Source: Planctomycetota bacterium
GTDB taxonomy: Bacteria; Planctomycetota; Planctomycetia; Isosphaerales; Isosphaeraceae
DNA: 22,889 nt
Assembly: GCA_021777685.1 (NCBI GenBank)
Contig: JAJYDH010000026.1
Coordinates: 1-22,889 of the forward strand
Direction of reading: 5' to 3'
The notes under the pieces were generated by a model. The model had not been told where the DNA came from, did not search any database, and was given only the letters and a program-made list of their open reading frames with translations. This document shows, one piece after another, positions 7,690 to 16,061 of the stretch. Position 1 is the stretch's first letter. Each line of letters opens with the position of its first letter. A program made the translations under genes and the position numbers.

Positions 7690-10011
7690 ATGCTGACACG
7701 CCGCCCGCGACCGATCCCGTCGGCCTGCCTCGTCGTCGCCTCGATCTTCTTCGCCTGCCCGGCGAGGGGGGCCGGGCCGTCGGAGGCGGAGGGGGATCGG
7801 TTCTTCCGCGAGAAGATCCGGCCGGTCCTGGAAGCCTCCTGCTTCGGCTGCCACTCGGCGACCGCGGCCAGGGTCAAGGGCGGCCTGCTGCTCGACTCGC
7901 GCGAGGCCCTGCTCAAGGGGGGCGACACCGGCCCGGCGGTCGTGCCGGGGCAGGGGGCCGAGAGCCTGCTCCTCCAGGCGATCCGCCACGAGGACGGCCT
8001 GGAGATGCCCCCCGGCAAGCCGAAGCTCGCCGATCCCGTGATCGCCGACTTCGAACGCTGGGTGAACCTGGGTGCCCCGCTCCCCGGCTCGAACCAGGCC
8101 GTCCCGAAGGCCGACGAGGCCCGCCGGCACTGGGCGTTCCAGCCCGTCAAGAAAGCGACCCCGCCGAGCGTCCGGGATGCGACCTGGGTCCGGAACCCGG
8201 TCGACGCCTTCGTCCTGGCGAAGCTGGAGGGACGCGGCTGGAAGCCCGCGCCGCCGGCCGGCCGCGAGGAGTGGCTCCGCCGCGCCACGTTCGACCTCAC
8301 CGGCCTGCCGCCCACCCCCGAGGAGGTCGAGGCGTTCGTGCTCGACAACTCGCCCGACGCCTTCGAGCGGCAGGTCGACCGGCTCCTGGCCAGCCCCCGC
8401 TACGGCGAGCGGTGGGCGCAGCACTGGCTCGACGTGATCCGGTTCGCCGAGACGGAGGGGTACGAGTACGACCGGCCCATCCCCGACGCCTGGCGGTTCC
8501 GCGACTACGTCATCGACTCCCTGAACCACGACAAGCCGTTCGACCGCTTCCTGACCGAGCAGATCGCCGGCGACGAGGTGGACCCGGACGACCCCGACTG
8601 CCGGGTCGCCTCGACGTTCCACCGGCTCGGCCCGGTCCGCCGGAACGCCGGCAACCCCGAGTTCGCCTTGAGCCGCAACGAGGTCCTGACCGAGCGGACC
8701 GACATCGTCGGCACCGCGATCCTTGGCCTGACCGTCGGCTGCGCCCGCTGCCACAACCACAAGCTGGAGCCGATCGCCCAGAAGGACTATTACCGGCTCC
8801 AGGCGTACATGGCGGCGACCGAGGAGGACGACATCAGCCTCGTCCCGCCGGCCGAGAAGGCCGCCTGGGACGTGGCCTCGGCGAAGTCCAAGGCGGCCCT
8901 GGCCGAGATCACGAAGAAGGTCAAGAAGGCGACCGGCGAGAAGAAGGCCCGGCTCAAGGCCGAGATGGAAGCCCTCGAATACGCCGCCCCGACTCCCTTG
9001 CCCACGATCGCCGCCACGAAGAACGACTTCGACAAGCGGACCCCGATCCACGTCCTCAAGCGAGGCGTCTGGGAGAACAAGGGGGAGGCCGTCGGCCCTC
9101 GCCCGCCGAGCATCCTCGTCGCCGACGCCCTGCCCGAGCTTCCCGCCGACGTCCGCGACCCCCGGACCCAGCTCGCCCGCTGGCTGGTCGCCCCCGAGAA
9201 CCCGCTGACGCCGCGAGTCCTGGCCAACCGGATCTGGCAGCACCACTTCGGCATGGGACTGGTCAAGACGGTCAACGACTTCGGCACCAGGGGAGATCGC
9301 CCCAGCCATCCCGAACTGCTCGACTGGCTCGCGGCCTCGCTCGTCGAAGGGGGCTGGAGGCTCAAGCCGATCCACCGGATGCTGGTCCTGAGCAACGCCT
9401 ACCGCCAGTCGGGCCATTCGCCGATCGAGGCCGAGGCGGCCCGGGACGACCCGGAGGACCGGCTCCTCTGGCACTTCCGCCGCCGGAGGCTGACGGCCGA
9501 GGAGGTCCGCGACGCGATGCTCGCCGTTTCCGGCCGGCTCAACCTCAAGGCCGGCGGGCCGAGCGTGATGGTCCCGGTCGACCCGGTGCTGACCAAGCTC
9601 CTCTACAAGCCCACCCAGTGGCGTCCCGACCCGAGCCAGGACGAACACGACCGACGGTCGATCTACCTCCTCGCCAAGCGGAACCTCCGCCTGCCGTTCT
9701 TCGAGACCTTCGACGCCCCGGTCCTGCTGACGAGCTGCGCCCGGCGCGAGTCGAGCACCCACGCCCCGCAGGCCCTGGAACTGCTCAACGGCAAGCTCTC
9801 GAACGACCTCGCCGCTGCCTTCGCGAAGAGGCTGGCCCACGAATCGGGAGGCAATCCGGGTCGGACCGTCGACCGCGCCTTCCGCCTGGCCCTCGGCCGC
9901 CCGCCGACGCCCGAGGAGACATCGCTCTCGCTCGCGTTCCTCCGCGACCAGTCGCCCGAGGAGTTCGCCCTGGCCGTCTTCAACCTGAACGGGTTCTTGT
10001 ATGTCCCCTGA
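7690..10011 (+). CDS. PSCyt1-DUF1549-DUF1553 (PSD1) surface protein, short form
   Basis: A 773-aa protein with the same order as its divergent neighbour but without the beta-sandwich insert. It has a signal peptide (about 1-28, ending CPARGAG), PSCyt1 with CFGCH (51-55) and an MPPGKPKL segment, DUF1549 (about 165-375) with CARCH (351-355), a short Lys-rich helix (about 395-430), and DUF1553 (about 490-745) including NPLTPRVLANRIWQHHFG. The two CxxCH motifs suggest covalent haem or, less likely, another metal site; export across the inner membrane is expected. The stop codon overlaps the DUF1501 gene by 11 bp, so the two are translationally coupled. The exact substrate or role is not known for this family. 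Confidence 0.9.
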   Translation: MLTRRPRPIPSACLVVASIFFACPARGAGPSEAEGDRFFREKIRPVLEASCFGCHSATAARVKGGLLLDSREALLKGGDTGPAVVPGQGAESLLLQAIRHEDGLEMPPGKPKLADPVIADFERWVNLGAPLPGSNQAVPKADEARRHWAFQPVKKATPPSVRDATWVRNPVDAFVLAKLEGRGWKPAPPAGREEWLRRATFDLTGLPPTPEEVEAFVLDNSPDAFERQVDRLLASPRYGERWAQHWLDVIRFAETEGYEYDRPIPDAWRFRDYVIDSLNHDKPFDRFLTEQIAGDEVDPDDPDCRVASTFHRLGPVRRNAGNPEFALSRNEVLTERTDIVGTAILGLTVGCARCHNHKLEPIAQKDYYRLQAYMAATEEDDISLVPPAEKAAWDVASAKSKAALAEITKKVKKATGEKKARLKAEMEALEYAAPTPLPTIAATKNDFDKRTPIHVLKRGVWENKGEAVGPRPPSILVADALPELPADVRDPRTQLARWLVAPENPLTPRVLANRIWQHHFGMGLVKTVNDFGTRGDRPSHPELLDWLAASLVEGGWRLKPIHRMLVLSNAYRQSGHSPIEAEAARDDPEDRLLWHFRRRRLTAEEVRDAMLAVSGRLNLKAGGPSVMVPVDPVLTKLLYKPTQWRPDPSQDEHDRRSIYLLAKRNLRLPFFETFDAPVLLTSCARRESSTHAPQALELLNGKLSNDLAAAFAKRLAHESGGNPGRTVDRAFRLALGRPPTPEETSLSLAFLRDQSPEEFALAVFNLNGFLYVP

Positions 10012-11434
10012 CATCCGACATCCCCATTCCCGCCCCACCCGGACCCGCCGCGAGTTCGTCCGCGACGCCTTCTGCGGCTTCGGCGGGCTCGCGTTCGCCT
10101 CGATGCTCCAGGAGGAGCAGGCCCGCGCCGCGTCGCCCGACCCGCTCGCGGCGAAGGCCCCGCACCTGCCGGCGAAGGCGAAGTCGGTCATCTTCCTGTT
10201 CATGGCAGGCGGTCCGAGCCACCTGGAGACGTTCGACCCCAAGCCGCTGCTCAACCAGCTCGACGGCCAGGTCCGCCCCAAGGAGTTCGGCGAGGCCAAG
10301 TACCAGTTCGTCCAGCGCGACGCCCGGCTCCTCGGCTCCAAGCGGACCTTTAAGAAGTACGGCCAGGCCGGCATCGACGTCTCCGACCTCTTCCCCGAGA
10401 CGGCCACCTGCGTCGACGACCTGGCGATCGTCCGGTCGTGCCACGGCGACATGGTGGTCCACTCGGCCGCGCAGTACGAGCTGTTCACCGGCCGGACCAC
10501 GCCCGGGTTCCCGAGCATCGGTTCGTGGGTGCTCTACGGCCTGGGGTCCGAGAGCCGGTCGCTGCCGTCCTACGTCGTGATGCCCGACCCGAAGGGGGCG
10601 CTCGAAGCCGGCCAGCCGATGTACGCCAACGGCTTCCTGCCCGCGATCTACCAGCCGACCATGTTCCGCGGCGGCGACCGGCCGGTGTTCAACCTCGACC
10701 TGCCCGAAGGCGTCCGGCCCGAGAAGAGGCGCAAAACGCTGGACCTCGTCCGCGACCTGAACCGGGCGACGCTCGACCCGCGCGACGAGGAGTTCTCGGC
10801 CCGGATCAACGCCTACGACCTGGCCTTCCGGATGCAGACCGAAGCCCCCGAAGTCCTCGACCTCTCCGCCGAGCCCCGAGAGACCCTGGACCTCTACGGG
10901 ATCGGCCGCGAGCCGACCGACGACTACGGCCGGCGCTGCCTGCTCGCCCGGAAGCTGGTCGAGAAGGGCGTGCGGTTCGTCTGCGTCGTCTCCGGCGGCG
11001 GCCCGGGCAACCAGCAGTGGGACGCCCACGACGACATCGAGGAGAACCACCTCCGGATGGCCGCCACGACCGACCGTCCCGTCGCCGCGCTCCTCAAGGA
11101 CCTCAAGCGGCGCGGGATGCTCGACGAGACCCTGGTCGTCTGGGGCGGCGAGTTCGGCCGCTCCCCCGAGGCCGAGTCCGGCAAGGGACGCGACCACCAC
11201 AACCTGGGCTTCACGATGTGGCTGGCCGGCGGAGGCATCAAGGGCGGCACGGTCGTCGGAGCCACCGACGCCATCGGCCTCCGCGCGATCGAGAAGCCCT
11301 ACCACCTCCGCGACGTCCACACCACCATCCTCAACCAGCTCGGCCTCGACCAGCACCGCCTGACCTACCCCCACCTCGGCCGCGACGAGCGGCTGACCTT
11401 CGTCGAGGGGAAGGTCATCCGCGAGATCGTCTGA
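10001..11434 (+). CDS. DUF1501 family protein (Tat-like signal), copy 2
   Basis: A 477-aa DUF1501 protein, partner of the PSD1 protein whose gene end it overlaps by 11 bp. The leader has RTRREFVRDAF (14-24) followed by a hydrophobic run, a Tat-like signal. Family motifs are FMAGGPSHLETFDPKP (67-82), WGGEFGRSPEAESGKGRDHH, FTMWLAGGGIKGGTVVG and a C-terminal DVHTTILNQLG. Compared with copy 1 it has a longer middle section, with VSGGGPGNQQWDAHDDI where copy 1 has a shorter YHRDWDHHGNI segment. No clear ribosome site precedes the ATG, which fits coupling to the upstream gene. Confidence 0.9.
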   Translation: MSPDIRHPHSRPTRTRREFVRDAFCGFGGLAFASMLQEEQARAASPDPLAAKAPHLPAKAKSVIFLFMAGGPSHLETFDPKPLLNQLDGQVRPKEFGEAKYQFVQRDARLLGSKRTFKKYGQAGIDVSDLFPETATCVDDLAIVRSCHGDMVVHSAAQYELFTGRTTPGFPSIGSWVLYGLGSESRSLPSYVVMPDPKGALEAGQPMYANGFLPAIYQPTMFRGGDRPVFNLDLPEGVRPEKRRKTLDLVRDLNRATLDPRDEEFSARINAYDLAFRMQTEAPEVLDLSAEPRETLDLYGIGREPTDDYGRRCLLARKLVEKGVRFVCVVSGGGPGNQQWDAHDDIEENHLRMAATTDRPVAALLKDLKRRGMLDETLVVWGGEFGRSPEAESGKGRDHHNLGFTMWLAGGGIKGGTVVGATDAIGLRAIEKPYHLRDVHTTILNQLGLDQHRLTYPHLGRDERLTFVEGKVIREIV

Positions 11435-11460
11435 TCGCCCGATTGATCCCGCCCACCGGG

Positions 11461-11553
11461 TCTTGTAGGGTGGGTGAGCGGAAGCGAAACCCACCGATGC
11501 CGGCGGTCTCGTTGGCCTGGTGGGTTTCGCTATCGCTCACCCACCCTACAAGA
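11461..11553. repeat. REP/BIME-like inverted repeat C (35-bp arms, two mismatches)
   Basis: Left arm 11461-11495 and right arm 11519-11553 match as reverse complements except for two adjacent positions in the core (GGAAG against GATAG). The arm sequence is the same family as the element at 7467, and the loop indicates it lies in the opposite orientation. It sits in the 125-bp gap between the DUF1501 and oxidoreductase genes and ends only 6 nt before the ATG at 11560. Confidence 0.85.
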
Positions 11554-11559
11554 ATCGAG

Positions 11560-12975
11560 ATGGGGTCCGACCCGATGAGGGACGCAATCCGCGACCGCCC
11601 CGCGACGACCCGCCGCGCGCTCCTGAAAGGGGGCGCCGCGCTGGCCCTGTCGGCGAGCACCTATCGCCGGGTCCTCGGGGCCAACGAGCGGGTGGGCGTC
11701 GGATTCATCGGATTCGGGCTGATCGGCAAGCGGCACGTCCTGGACTTCACGGCGATGCCCGACGTCGCGCCGGTCGCCGTGGCCGAGGTCCACAAGGGGC
11801 GGCTCGACGAGGCGGCGAGCACGATGGGCGGGTCGCCCCGGACCTTCGGCGACTTCCGCCGGCTCCTGGACGACCGAGACGTCGACGCCGTGGTCGTCTC
11901 GACGCCCGACCACTGGCACGCCCTGATGACCATGATGGCCTGCGCGGCGGGCAAGGACGTCTACGTCGAGAAGCCCCTGAGCCTGTTCGTCCGCGAGGGA
12001 CGGTGGATGGTCGACGTCGCCCGGCGGCACAACCGGGTCGTCCAGGTCGGGACACAGCAGCGGTCGGGGCCGCATTACCAGAAGGCCCGCGAGCTGATCC
12101 GATCGGGCCAGATCGGCGAGGTCGTCTCGGTCCGGATGTGGTCGTACCGGAACATCATGCCCGGCTTCGGCTCGCCGCCGGACGGCGACCCTCCGCCGGG
12201 GTTCGACTACGACCGATGGCTGGGCCCCGCCCCGAAGCGGCCGTACAACCCCAACCGGGCCCTGTACCATTTCCGCTGGCACTGGGACTACTCGGGCGGG
12301 CAGATGACGAACCTCGGGCAGCACTCGCTCGACATCGTCCACTGGTTCCTCGACATCACCGCGCCGAAGGCCGTGGCCAGCTCGGGCGGCCGGTTCGCCC
12401 TCCGGGACAACGGCGAGACGCCCGACACCCAGGACGCCCTGTTCGAGTACGACGGCCGGACGGCCGCCTGGTCCCATCGCGAGGCGAGCAGGGGCTCGCA
12501 GCCGCCCAGCGGGCTGGAGTTCTGCGGGACGAAGGGGAGCCTGCTCATCTCTCGGAAGGGCTTCACCGTCACGCCCGACCCCGAGATTCAGGGCAACGCC
12601 GCCGTGCGCGCGTTCGGAGGAGCCCACCCGGTCGGCGGCCCCGACGTGACCGGCGACCGGAACTCGACGAAGCTCCGGACCGAGGCCCTCAAGGACGAGT
12701 CGGGCGACGAGTACGACCAGTTCCGCCGCCACGCCCGCGACTTCGTCGAGGCCATCCGCTCGCGCCGCGAGCCGATCTCGGACGTCGAGGGGGCCCATCG
12801 GGTCGTGACCGCCTGCCACCTGGCCAACATCTCGCTCCGGCTCGGCCGGAAGCTGAAATGGGACCCGAAGGGTGAGACGATCGAGGGGGACGCCGAGGCC
12901 CGGGCGATGCTCGAACGGCCCTACCGGGCGCCCTGGGATGCCGAGCGGAGGGCGGTGCTGGGAGGATCGCCGTGA
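11560..12975 (+). CDS. Gfo/Idh/MocA family oxidoreductase with Tat-like signal
   Basis: A 471-aa NAD(P)-dependent sugar or polyol oxidoreductase. A twin-arginine-like leader (TTRRALLKGGAALALS at 17-32) precedes a Rossmann domain with GFIGFGLIGKRH (48-59), the STPDHWHA segment (114-121) and VEKPLSL (136-142), whose Glu-Lys-Pro carries the usual catalytic lysine. The C-terminal alpha/beta domain has NLGQHSLDI (251-259) with the expected histidine. Exported members of this family are common in planctomycetes. The start is uncertain: ATG at 11560 or 11575, both with weak ribosome sites. The open frame extends far upstream, but that part overlaps the DUF1501 gene and is not real. The neighbouring isomerase suggests a shared sugar pathway. 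Confidence 0.9.
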   Translation: MGSDPMRDAIRDRPATTRRALLKGGAALALSASTYRRVLGANERVGVGFIGFGLIGKRHVLDFTAMPDVAPVAVAEVHKGRLDEAASTMGGSPRTFGDFRRLLDDRDVDAVVVSTPDHWHALMTMMACAAGKDVYVEKPLSLFVREGRWMVDVARRHNRVVQVGTQQRSGPHYQKARELIRSGQIGEVVSVRMWSYRNIMPGFGSPPDGDPPPGFDYDRWLGPAPKRPYNPNRALYHFRWHWDYSGGQMTNLGQHSLDIVHWFLDITAPKAVASSGGRFALRDNGETPDTQDALFEYDGRTAAWSHREASRGSQPPSGLEFCGTKGSLLISRKGFTVTPDPEIQGNAAVRAFGGAHPVGGPDVTGDRNSTKLRTEALKDESGDEYDQFRRHARDFVEAIRSRREPISDVEGAHRVVTACHLANISLRLGRKLKWDPKGETIEGDAEARAMLERPYRAPWDAERRAVLGGSP

Positions 12976-12996
12976 TGCCAGGCCGGGGCGACGCCT

Positions 12997-13133
12997 CTTG
13001 GGAGTGCGGGAGCTCGCTCCCGCTTTCCTCCGGCGGAGCTTGCTCCGACGCCGAGTGGCGCGAAGCCTCCGTTCTGGCGTGGCTCGGGGCAAGCCCCTCG
13101 AAGAAAAGCGGGAGCAAGCTCCCGCACTCCAAG
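12997..13133. repeat. Multi-hairpin repeat element (GCGGGAGC family)
   Basis: A 137-bp element filling most of the gap between two genes. Its outer arms (12997-13030 and 13101-13133) are imperfect inverted copies. Each arm holds its own perfect hairpin, GCGGGAGC-TC-GCTCCCGC on the left and GCGGGAGC-AA-GCTCCCGC on the right. Inside lie two more small hairpins: CGGAGC-TT-GCTCCG near 13034-13047 and GGGGC-AA-GCCCC near 13086-13097. The shared GAGC/GGGC plus dinucleotide-loop pattern suggests a composite built from one hairpin family. It is unrelated in sequence to the GTAG elements. Confidence 0.8.
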
Positions 13134-13146
13134 GGGACCGAGTTCG

Positions 13147-13152
13147 AGGAGG
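13147..13152 (+). promoter_or_regulatory. Ribosome binding site deciding the start at 13160
   Basis: A full AGGAGG, 7 nt before the ATG at 13160. It fixes the start, although the frame is open back to 12872 through the repeat and the end of the upstream gene. Confidence 0.7.
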
Positions 13153-13159
13153 TCCGACC

Positions 13160-14224
13160 ATGACGCGGCGAGAGATCCTGGCGGCCGGAATCGCGGCGGT
13201 CGCGGCGTCGGGCACCTCGCGGGCCGAGGACCGGGCCCCGAGGTCGATGGGGCTGGTGATCCACTCGTTCCCCGTCCGGCTGGCGGCCGACAAGGACAAG
13301 CGTCCGGAAGACCGGTTATCCGACCCGATCCGGTTCCTGGAATACGGCAAGTCGCTCGGGGCGGGGGGCGTCCAGATCGGCATCGGGGCCCGGGACGACG
13401 CCTATGCTGACCGCCTCCGAGGGCTGGCCGAAGCCGTCTCGATGGACCTGGAGGGGATCGCGTCGTTGCCCCGCGACGAGGGTGATCTCCCCCGGTTCGA
13501 GGCCGAGATCCGGACGGCCCGGCGGGCGGGGGCGACGATCGTCCGGACCGTCCTGTCCTCGGGCCGGCGGTACGAGACGTTCGACTCGCCGGCGGCCTTC
13601 CGCAAGTCGGCCGATCGGTCGGTCCACTCGCTCGGGCTGGCCGCGCCGGTCGTCGTCAAGCACGGGGTCCGGCTGGCGGTCGAGAATCACAAGGACTGGC
13701 GGTCGGACGAACTGGTGGCCATCCTCAAGACGCTCGGCTGCGACCACGTCGGGACCTGCGTCGACACCGGCAACAGCCTGGCGCTCCTGGAAGACCCGGC
13801 GGAGACGGTCGAGGCGCTCGCCCCGCTGGCGTTCACGACCCACATCAAGGACATGGGCGTCGAGGAATACGCCCGGGGGTTCCGGATCGCCGAGGTCCCG
13901 CTGGGGGACGGGACTCTCGACCTGCCCCGGATCGTCCAGACCCTCCGCGCGGCCCATCCGGACATCCCGCTGAACCTGGAGATGATCACAAGAGACCCGC
14001 TGGACGTCCCCTGCCTGGACGATCGCTACTGGGCGACCTTCCCCGACCTGCCCGCCCGCCACCTCGCTCGGATGCTCTCCTGGGTGCGCGGCCATGCCCC
14101 GACCCGGCCCCTGCCGAGGACGAGCGGGCTCGGGCCCGAGGAGCGGACCCGGGCCGAGGACGACAATATCCGTCGGTGCCTCGATTATGCCCGGGATCGC
14201 CTGTCGCCCGGCCGGACGGGGTGA
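13160..14224 (+). CDS. TIM-barrel sugar phosphate isomerase/epimerase-like protein
   Basis: A 354-aa member of the xylose isomerase-like TIM-barrel (AP endonuclease 2) superfamily. Metal ligands expected for the family are visible: Glu175 in VENHKDW, Asp202 in TCVDTGNS, His228 in TTHIKDMG and Glu274 in LNLEMIT. The N-terminus MTRREILAAGIAAVAASG looks like a short Tat-type leader, so it may be exported like the oxidoreductase upstream. The pair (Gfo/Idh/MocA plus this family) is a common sugar or inositol-derivative catabolic combination, but the substrate cannot be told. The gene ends 3 bp from the convergent gene at 14228. Confidence 0.88.
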   Translation: MTRREILAAGIAAVAASGTSRAEDRAPRSMGLVIHSFPVRLAADKDKRPEDRLSDPIRFLEYGKSLGAGGVQIGIGARDDAYADRLRGLAEAVSMDLEGIASLPRDEGDLPRFEAEIRTARRAGATIVRTVLSSGRRYETFDSPAAFRKSADRSVHSLGLAAPVVVKHGVRLAVENHKDWRSDELVAILKTLGCDHVGTCVDTGNSLALLEDPAETVEALAPLAFTTHIKDMGVEEYARGFRIAEVPLGDGTLDLPRIVQTLRAAHPDIPLNLEMITRDPLDVPCLDDRYWATFPDLPARHLARMLSWVRGHAPTRPLPRTSGLGPEERTRAEDDNIRRCLDYARDRLSPGRTG

Positions 14225-14227
14225 AAC

Positions 14228-14572
14228 TCAGTGGACCGTCAGGGCGGGGGGCGACGAGGTCAGGTCGAGTCCCCTCATCTCGTGGACCTTGTCGGTGGCC
14301 GCCCGGGCCCCGTCGATCAGGCCGCGGACCGCCGCGTTGTCCTTCGGGACCGAGCGGGCGATCAGGGTCGCGGGGAAGACCACGCCGTAGGAGATCGTAT
14401 AGCTGGTCGTGTAGACGAACCGGCAGAGAAACAGGCTGGTGTTGGCCCAGACCCGGTTGGCCATCTCGCGGGCGTCGGCGGCCCCGTCCCGGGCGGCCCG
14501 GCCGATGGTGTCCAGGGTCGAGTTGACCTCGGCGATCGGGTCGGCGTGCATCTCGGCGTTGGTCTCAGTCAT
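14228..14572 (-). CDS. Hypothetical protein with a central hydrophobic segment
   Basis: A 114-aa protein that I do not recognise. A polar N-terminal half (1-45), Glu- and Ala-rich and probably helical, is followed by a Tyr/Thr-rich hydrophobic stretch, FLCRFVYTTSYTISYGVVFP (about 49-68), which may lie in or on the membrane. A charged tail ends PALTVH. GAGGG precedes the ATG by 8 nt, which supports the start at 14572 over the open frame to 14620. It follows the antiporter gene on the same strand after 87 bp and is the last gene of the minus-strand series, ending 3 bp from the convergent isomerase gene. Confidence 0.65.
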   Translation of the reverse strand: MTETNAEMHADPIAEVNSTLDTIGRAARDGAADAREMANRVWANTSLFLCRFVYTTSYTISYGVVFPATLIARSVPKDNAAVRGLIDGARAATDKVHEMRGLDLTSSPPALTVH

Positions 14573-14659
14573 CGAAGTCCCTCGGGGATGGTCGCGGAAG
14601 ACGATCGAGATCGGGGCCACTTTGAATCTACCCCATCTTACTCAGTTGCCCTGCAAGAG

Positions 14660-15739
14660 CTAGGGCGCGGCGATCGTCGGGAGGTGATAGAAGCCGAAGC
14701 CGAGCATGAGGTAGACTGCCATGAGCATCAGCCCTTCGAGCCAGTTGGTCTCGCCGTCGACGGTCAGGTTGCGGGTGATGTAGACGGCCAGGGCGATGGC
14801 GGCGACCTCGAAGTTGGAGAACAGCAGGTCCATCGGGTGCCCGAGCAGGGCGCCGAGGAGGATCAGGACGGGCGCGACGACCAGCGCGACCTGGATGCTC
14901 GCCCCGACCGTCACGCCGATGGCCAGGTCCATGTGCCCCTTGCGGGCGAACCGGATCGCGTTGATGATCTCGGCCGCGTTGCCGACGGCGGCCAGGAGGA
15001 ACACCCCGGCGAACAGCGGGGTCAGGCCGATCGCCTCCGACGCCGGCTCGATCGCGTCGGTGAGGATCTCGCTCATGAAGGCCAGGGCGACCGCGACGGC
15101 CGCGAGGACGCCGATCGCCTTCGACTGGCTCCAGCGCCCCTCGCCCCCTTCGGGCTTGGGCGGCTGGCCGGACTCGGCCTCGACGGCCTCCTTGCCGATG
15201 ATCGCCCGGTTCGTGGCGATCGTGAAGGCGACGCTGGCGACGTACAGGAAGAACAGGACCCCGGCGATCTGAGGGCTGATGGCCCGCCCTTCGCCGTGCG
15301 AGGTCGCCTCGAAGACCGCCGGGATGATCAGGCCGACCGCCGCCAGCGTCAGCAGCCCGGAGTTCATCTTGGCCACGCCCACGCTGAACGTCTGGTGCCC
15401 GTTCCTGAGCCCGCCGACATACATCGACATCCCCAGCCCCAGCAGCAGGTTGCCGATGATCGACCCGGTGATCGACGCCTTGACGATCGGCACCAGCCCC
15501 TGCTTCAGGGCGAACATCGAGATGATGATCTCGGGCGCGTTCCCCAGGCTGGCGTTGAGGAGCCCGCCGTAGGTCGGGCCCAGGTAGGTGGACAGGGCCT
15601 CGGTCGCGTCGCCCATCAGGCCGGCCAGCGGCACCAGCGCCAGGGCCGAGCAGACGAAGACCAGGACCGGGTCGGCGTGCGCCCACCGGAGCCCGACGGC
15701 GATCGGGATGAACGCCAGCAGCAGGTGCAACTTCCGCAC
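14660..15739 (-). CDS. Calcium/proton antiporter (CaCA superfamily, Cax type)
   Basis: A 359-aa inner-membrane protein with about eleven hydrophobic segments in two related halves, the normal size for bacterial Ca2+/H+ exchangers. The two diagnostic alpha-repeat motifs are present: GNAPEIIIS (67-75) and GNAAEIINAI (253-262), each with the acidic residue needed for ion exchange. A charged loop rich in Glu, Gly and Pro (about 182-205) separates the halves. The start is a GTG at 15739 with GGGGAG about 8 nt before it. It would export Ca2+ or a similar divalent cation using the proton gradient. It lies downstream of the P-type ATPase cluster on the same strand, though 81-bp gaps leave room for separate promoters. 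Confidence 0.9.
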   Translation of the reverse strand: MRKLHLLLAFIPIAVGLRWAHADPVLVFVCSALALVPLAGLMGDATEALSTYLGPTYGGLLNASLGNAPEIIISMFALKQGLVPIVKASITGSIIGNLLLGLGMSMYVGGLRNGHQTFSVGVAKMNSGLLTLAAVGLIIPAVFEATSHGEGRAISPQIAGVLFFLYVASVAFTIATNRAIIGKEAVEAESGQPPKPEGGEGRWSQSKAIGVLAAVAVALAFMSEILTDAIEPASEAIGLTPLFAGVFLLAAVGNAAEIINAIRFARKGHMDLAIGVTVGASIQVALVVAPVLILLGALLGHPMDLLFSNFEVAAIALAVYITRNLTVDGETNWLEGLMLMAVYLMLGFGFYHLPTIAAP

Positions 15740-15820
15740 GGCCTGTCTCCCCTCGACGATCGACGGACCCTGGTGACGGAGCTTCTCACGTCGAGAGTAG
15801 GACAGGAACCCGGGCGGGGC

Positions 15821-15994
15821 TCACCGGGCGGCGACGAGGGACGAGATCCCCTTGATCGCCCACTTCGGCAGGTAGTAATAGACGCCCGCCTGGTGGATCG
15901 CGAGGGCGAGGCCGCCGATCACCGCGACCGAGAAGGCAAGCCCGAGGATGCTCCCGATCAGGGGGGCCGCGGAGAGCAGGAGTGACAGGTCCAA
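15821..15994 (-). CDS. 57-aa small membrane protein (TTG start)
   Basis: Found by reading the gap between the antiporter and PGPGW genes. From a TTG at 15994, with GGGAG 8 nt upstream, a 57-residue frame runs to a TGA at 15821. It begins MDLSLLLSAAPLIGSILGLA, has a continuous hydrophobic span to about residue 33, then AIHQAGVYYYLPKWAIKGI and a short tail. One or two membrane spans are likely. The good ribosome site, same strand and fit between neighbours (67 and 81 bp away) support it; no homologue is recognised. Function unknown. Confidence 0.6.
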   Translation of the reverse strand: MDLSLLLSAAPLIGSILGLAFSVAVIGGLALAIHQAGVYYYLPKWAIKGISSLVAAR

Positions 15995-16002
15995 GTTGAG
16001 GT

Positions 16003-16007
16003 CTCCC
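16003..16007 (-). promoter_or_regulatory. Ribosome binding site for the 57-aa TTG-started gene
   Basis: GGGAG on the minus strand, 8 nt before the TTG at 15994. This is the main support for the non-ATG start, since no ATG lies nearby in frame. Confidence 0.5.
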
Positions 16008-16061
16008 GAGTCTCGAACCAGGGGCGGAACGGATCGATCGTCGCCGCCGGCCGGGGTCGTG

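Noticed and set aside
7552..10518. 988-codon minus-strand open frame opposite the short PSD1 gene
   Set aside because: Antisense shadow with low-complexity composition; it also runs through the repeat at 7467-7561.
10438..11559. N-terminal extension of the Gfo/Idh/MocA frame
   Set aside because: The extension overlaps the DUF1501 gene out of frame and crosses the palindrome. The Tat-like leader begins only after 11560.
12872..13159. N-terminal extension of the sugar isomerase frame
   Set aside because: It overlaps the oxidoreductase gene end and reads through the hairpin repeat; a perfect AGGAGG marks the start at 13160.
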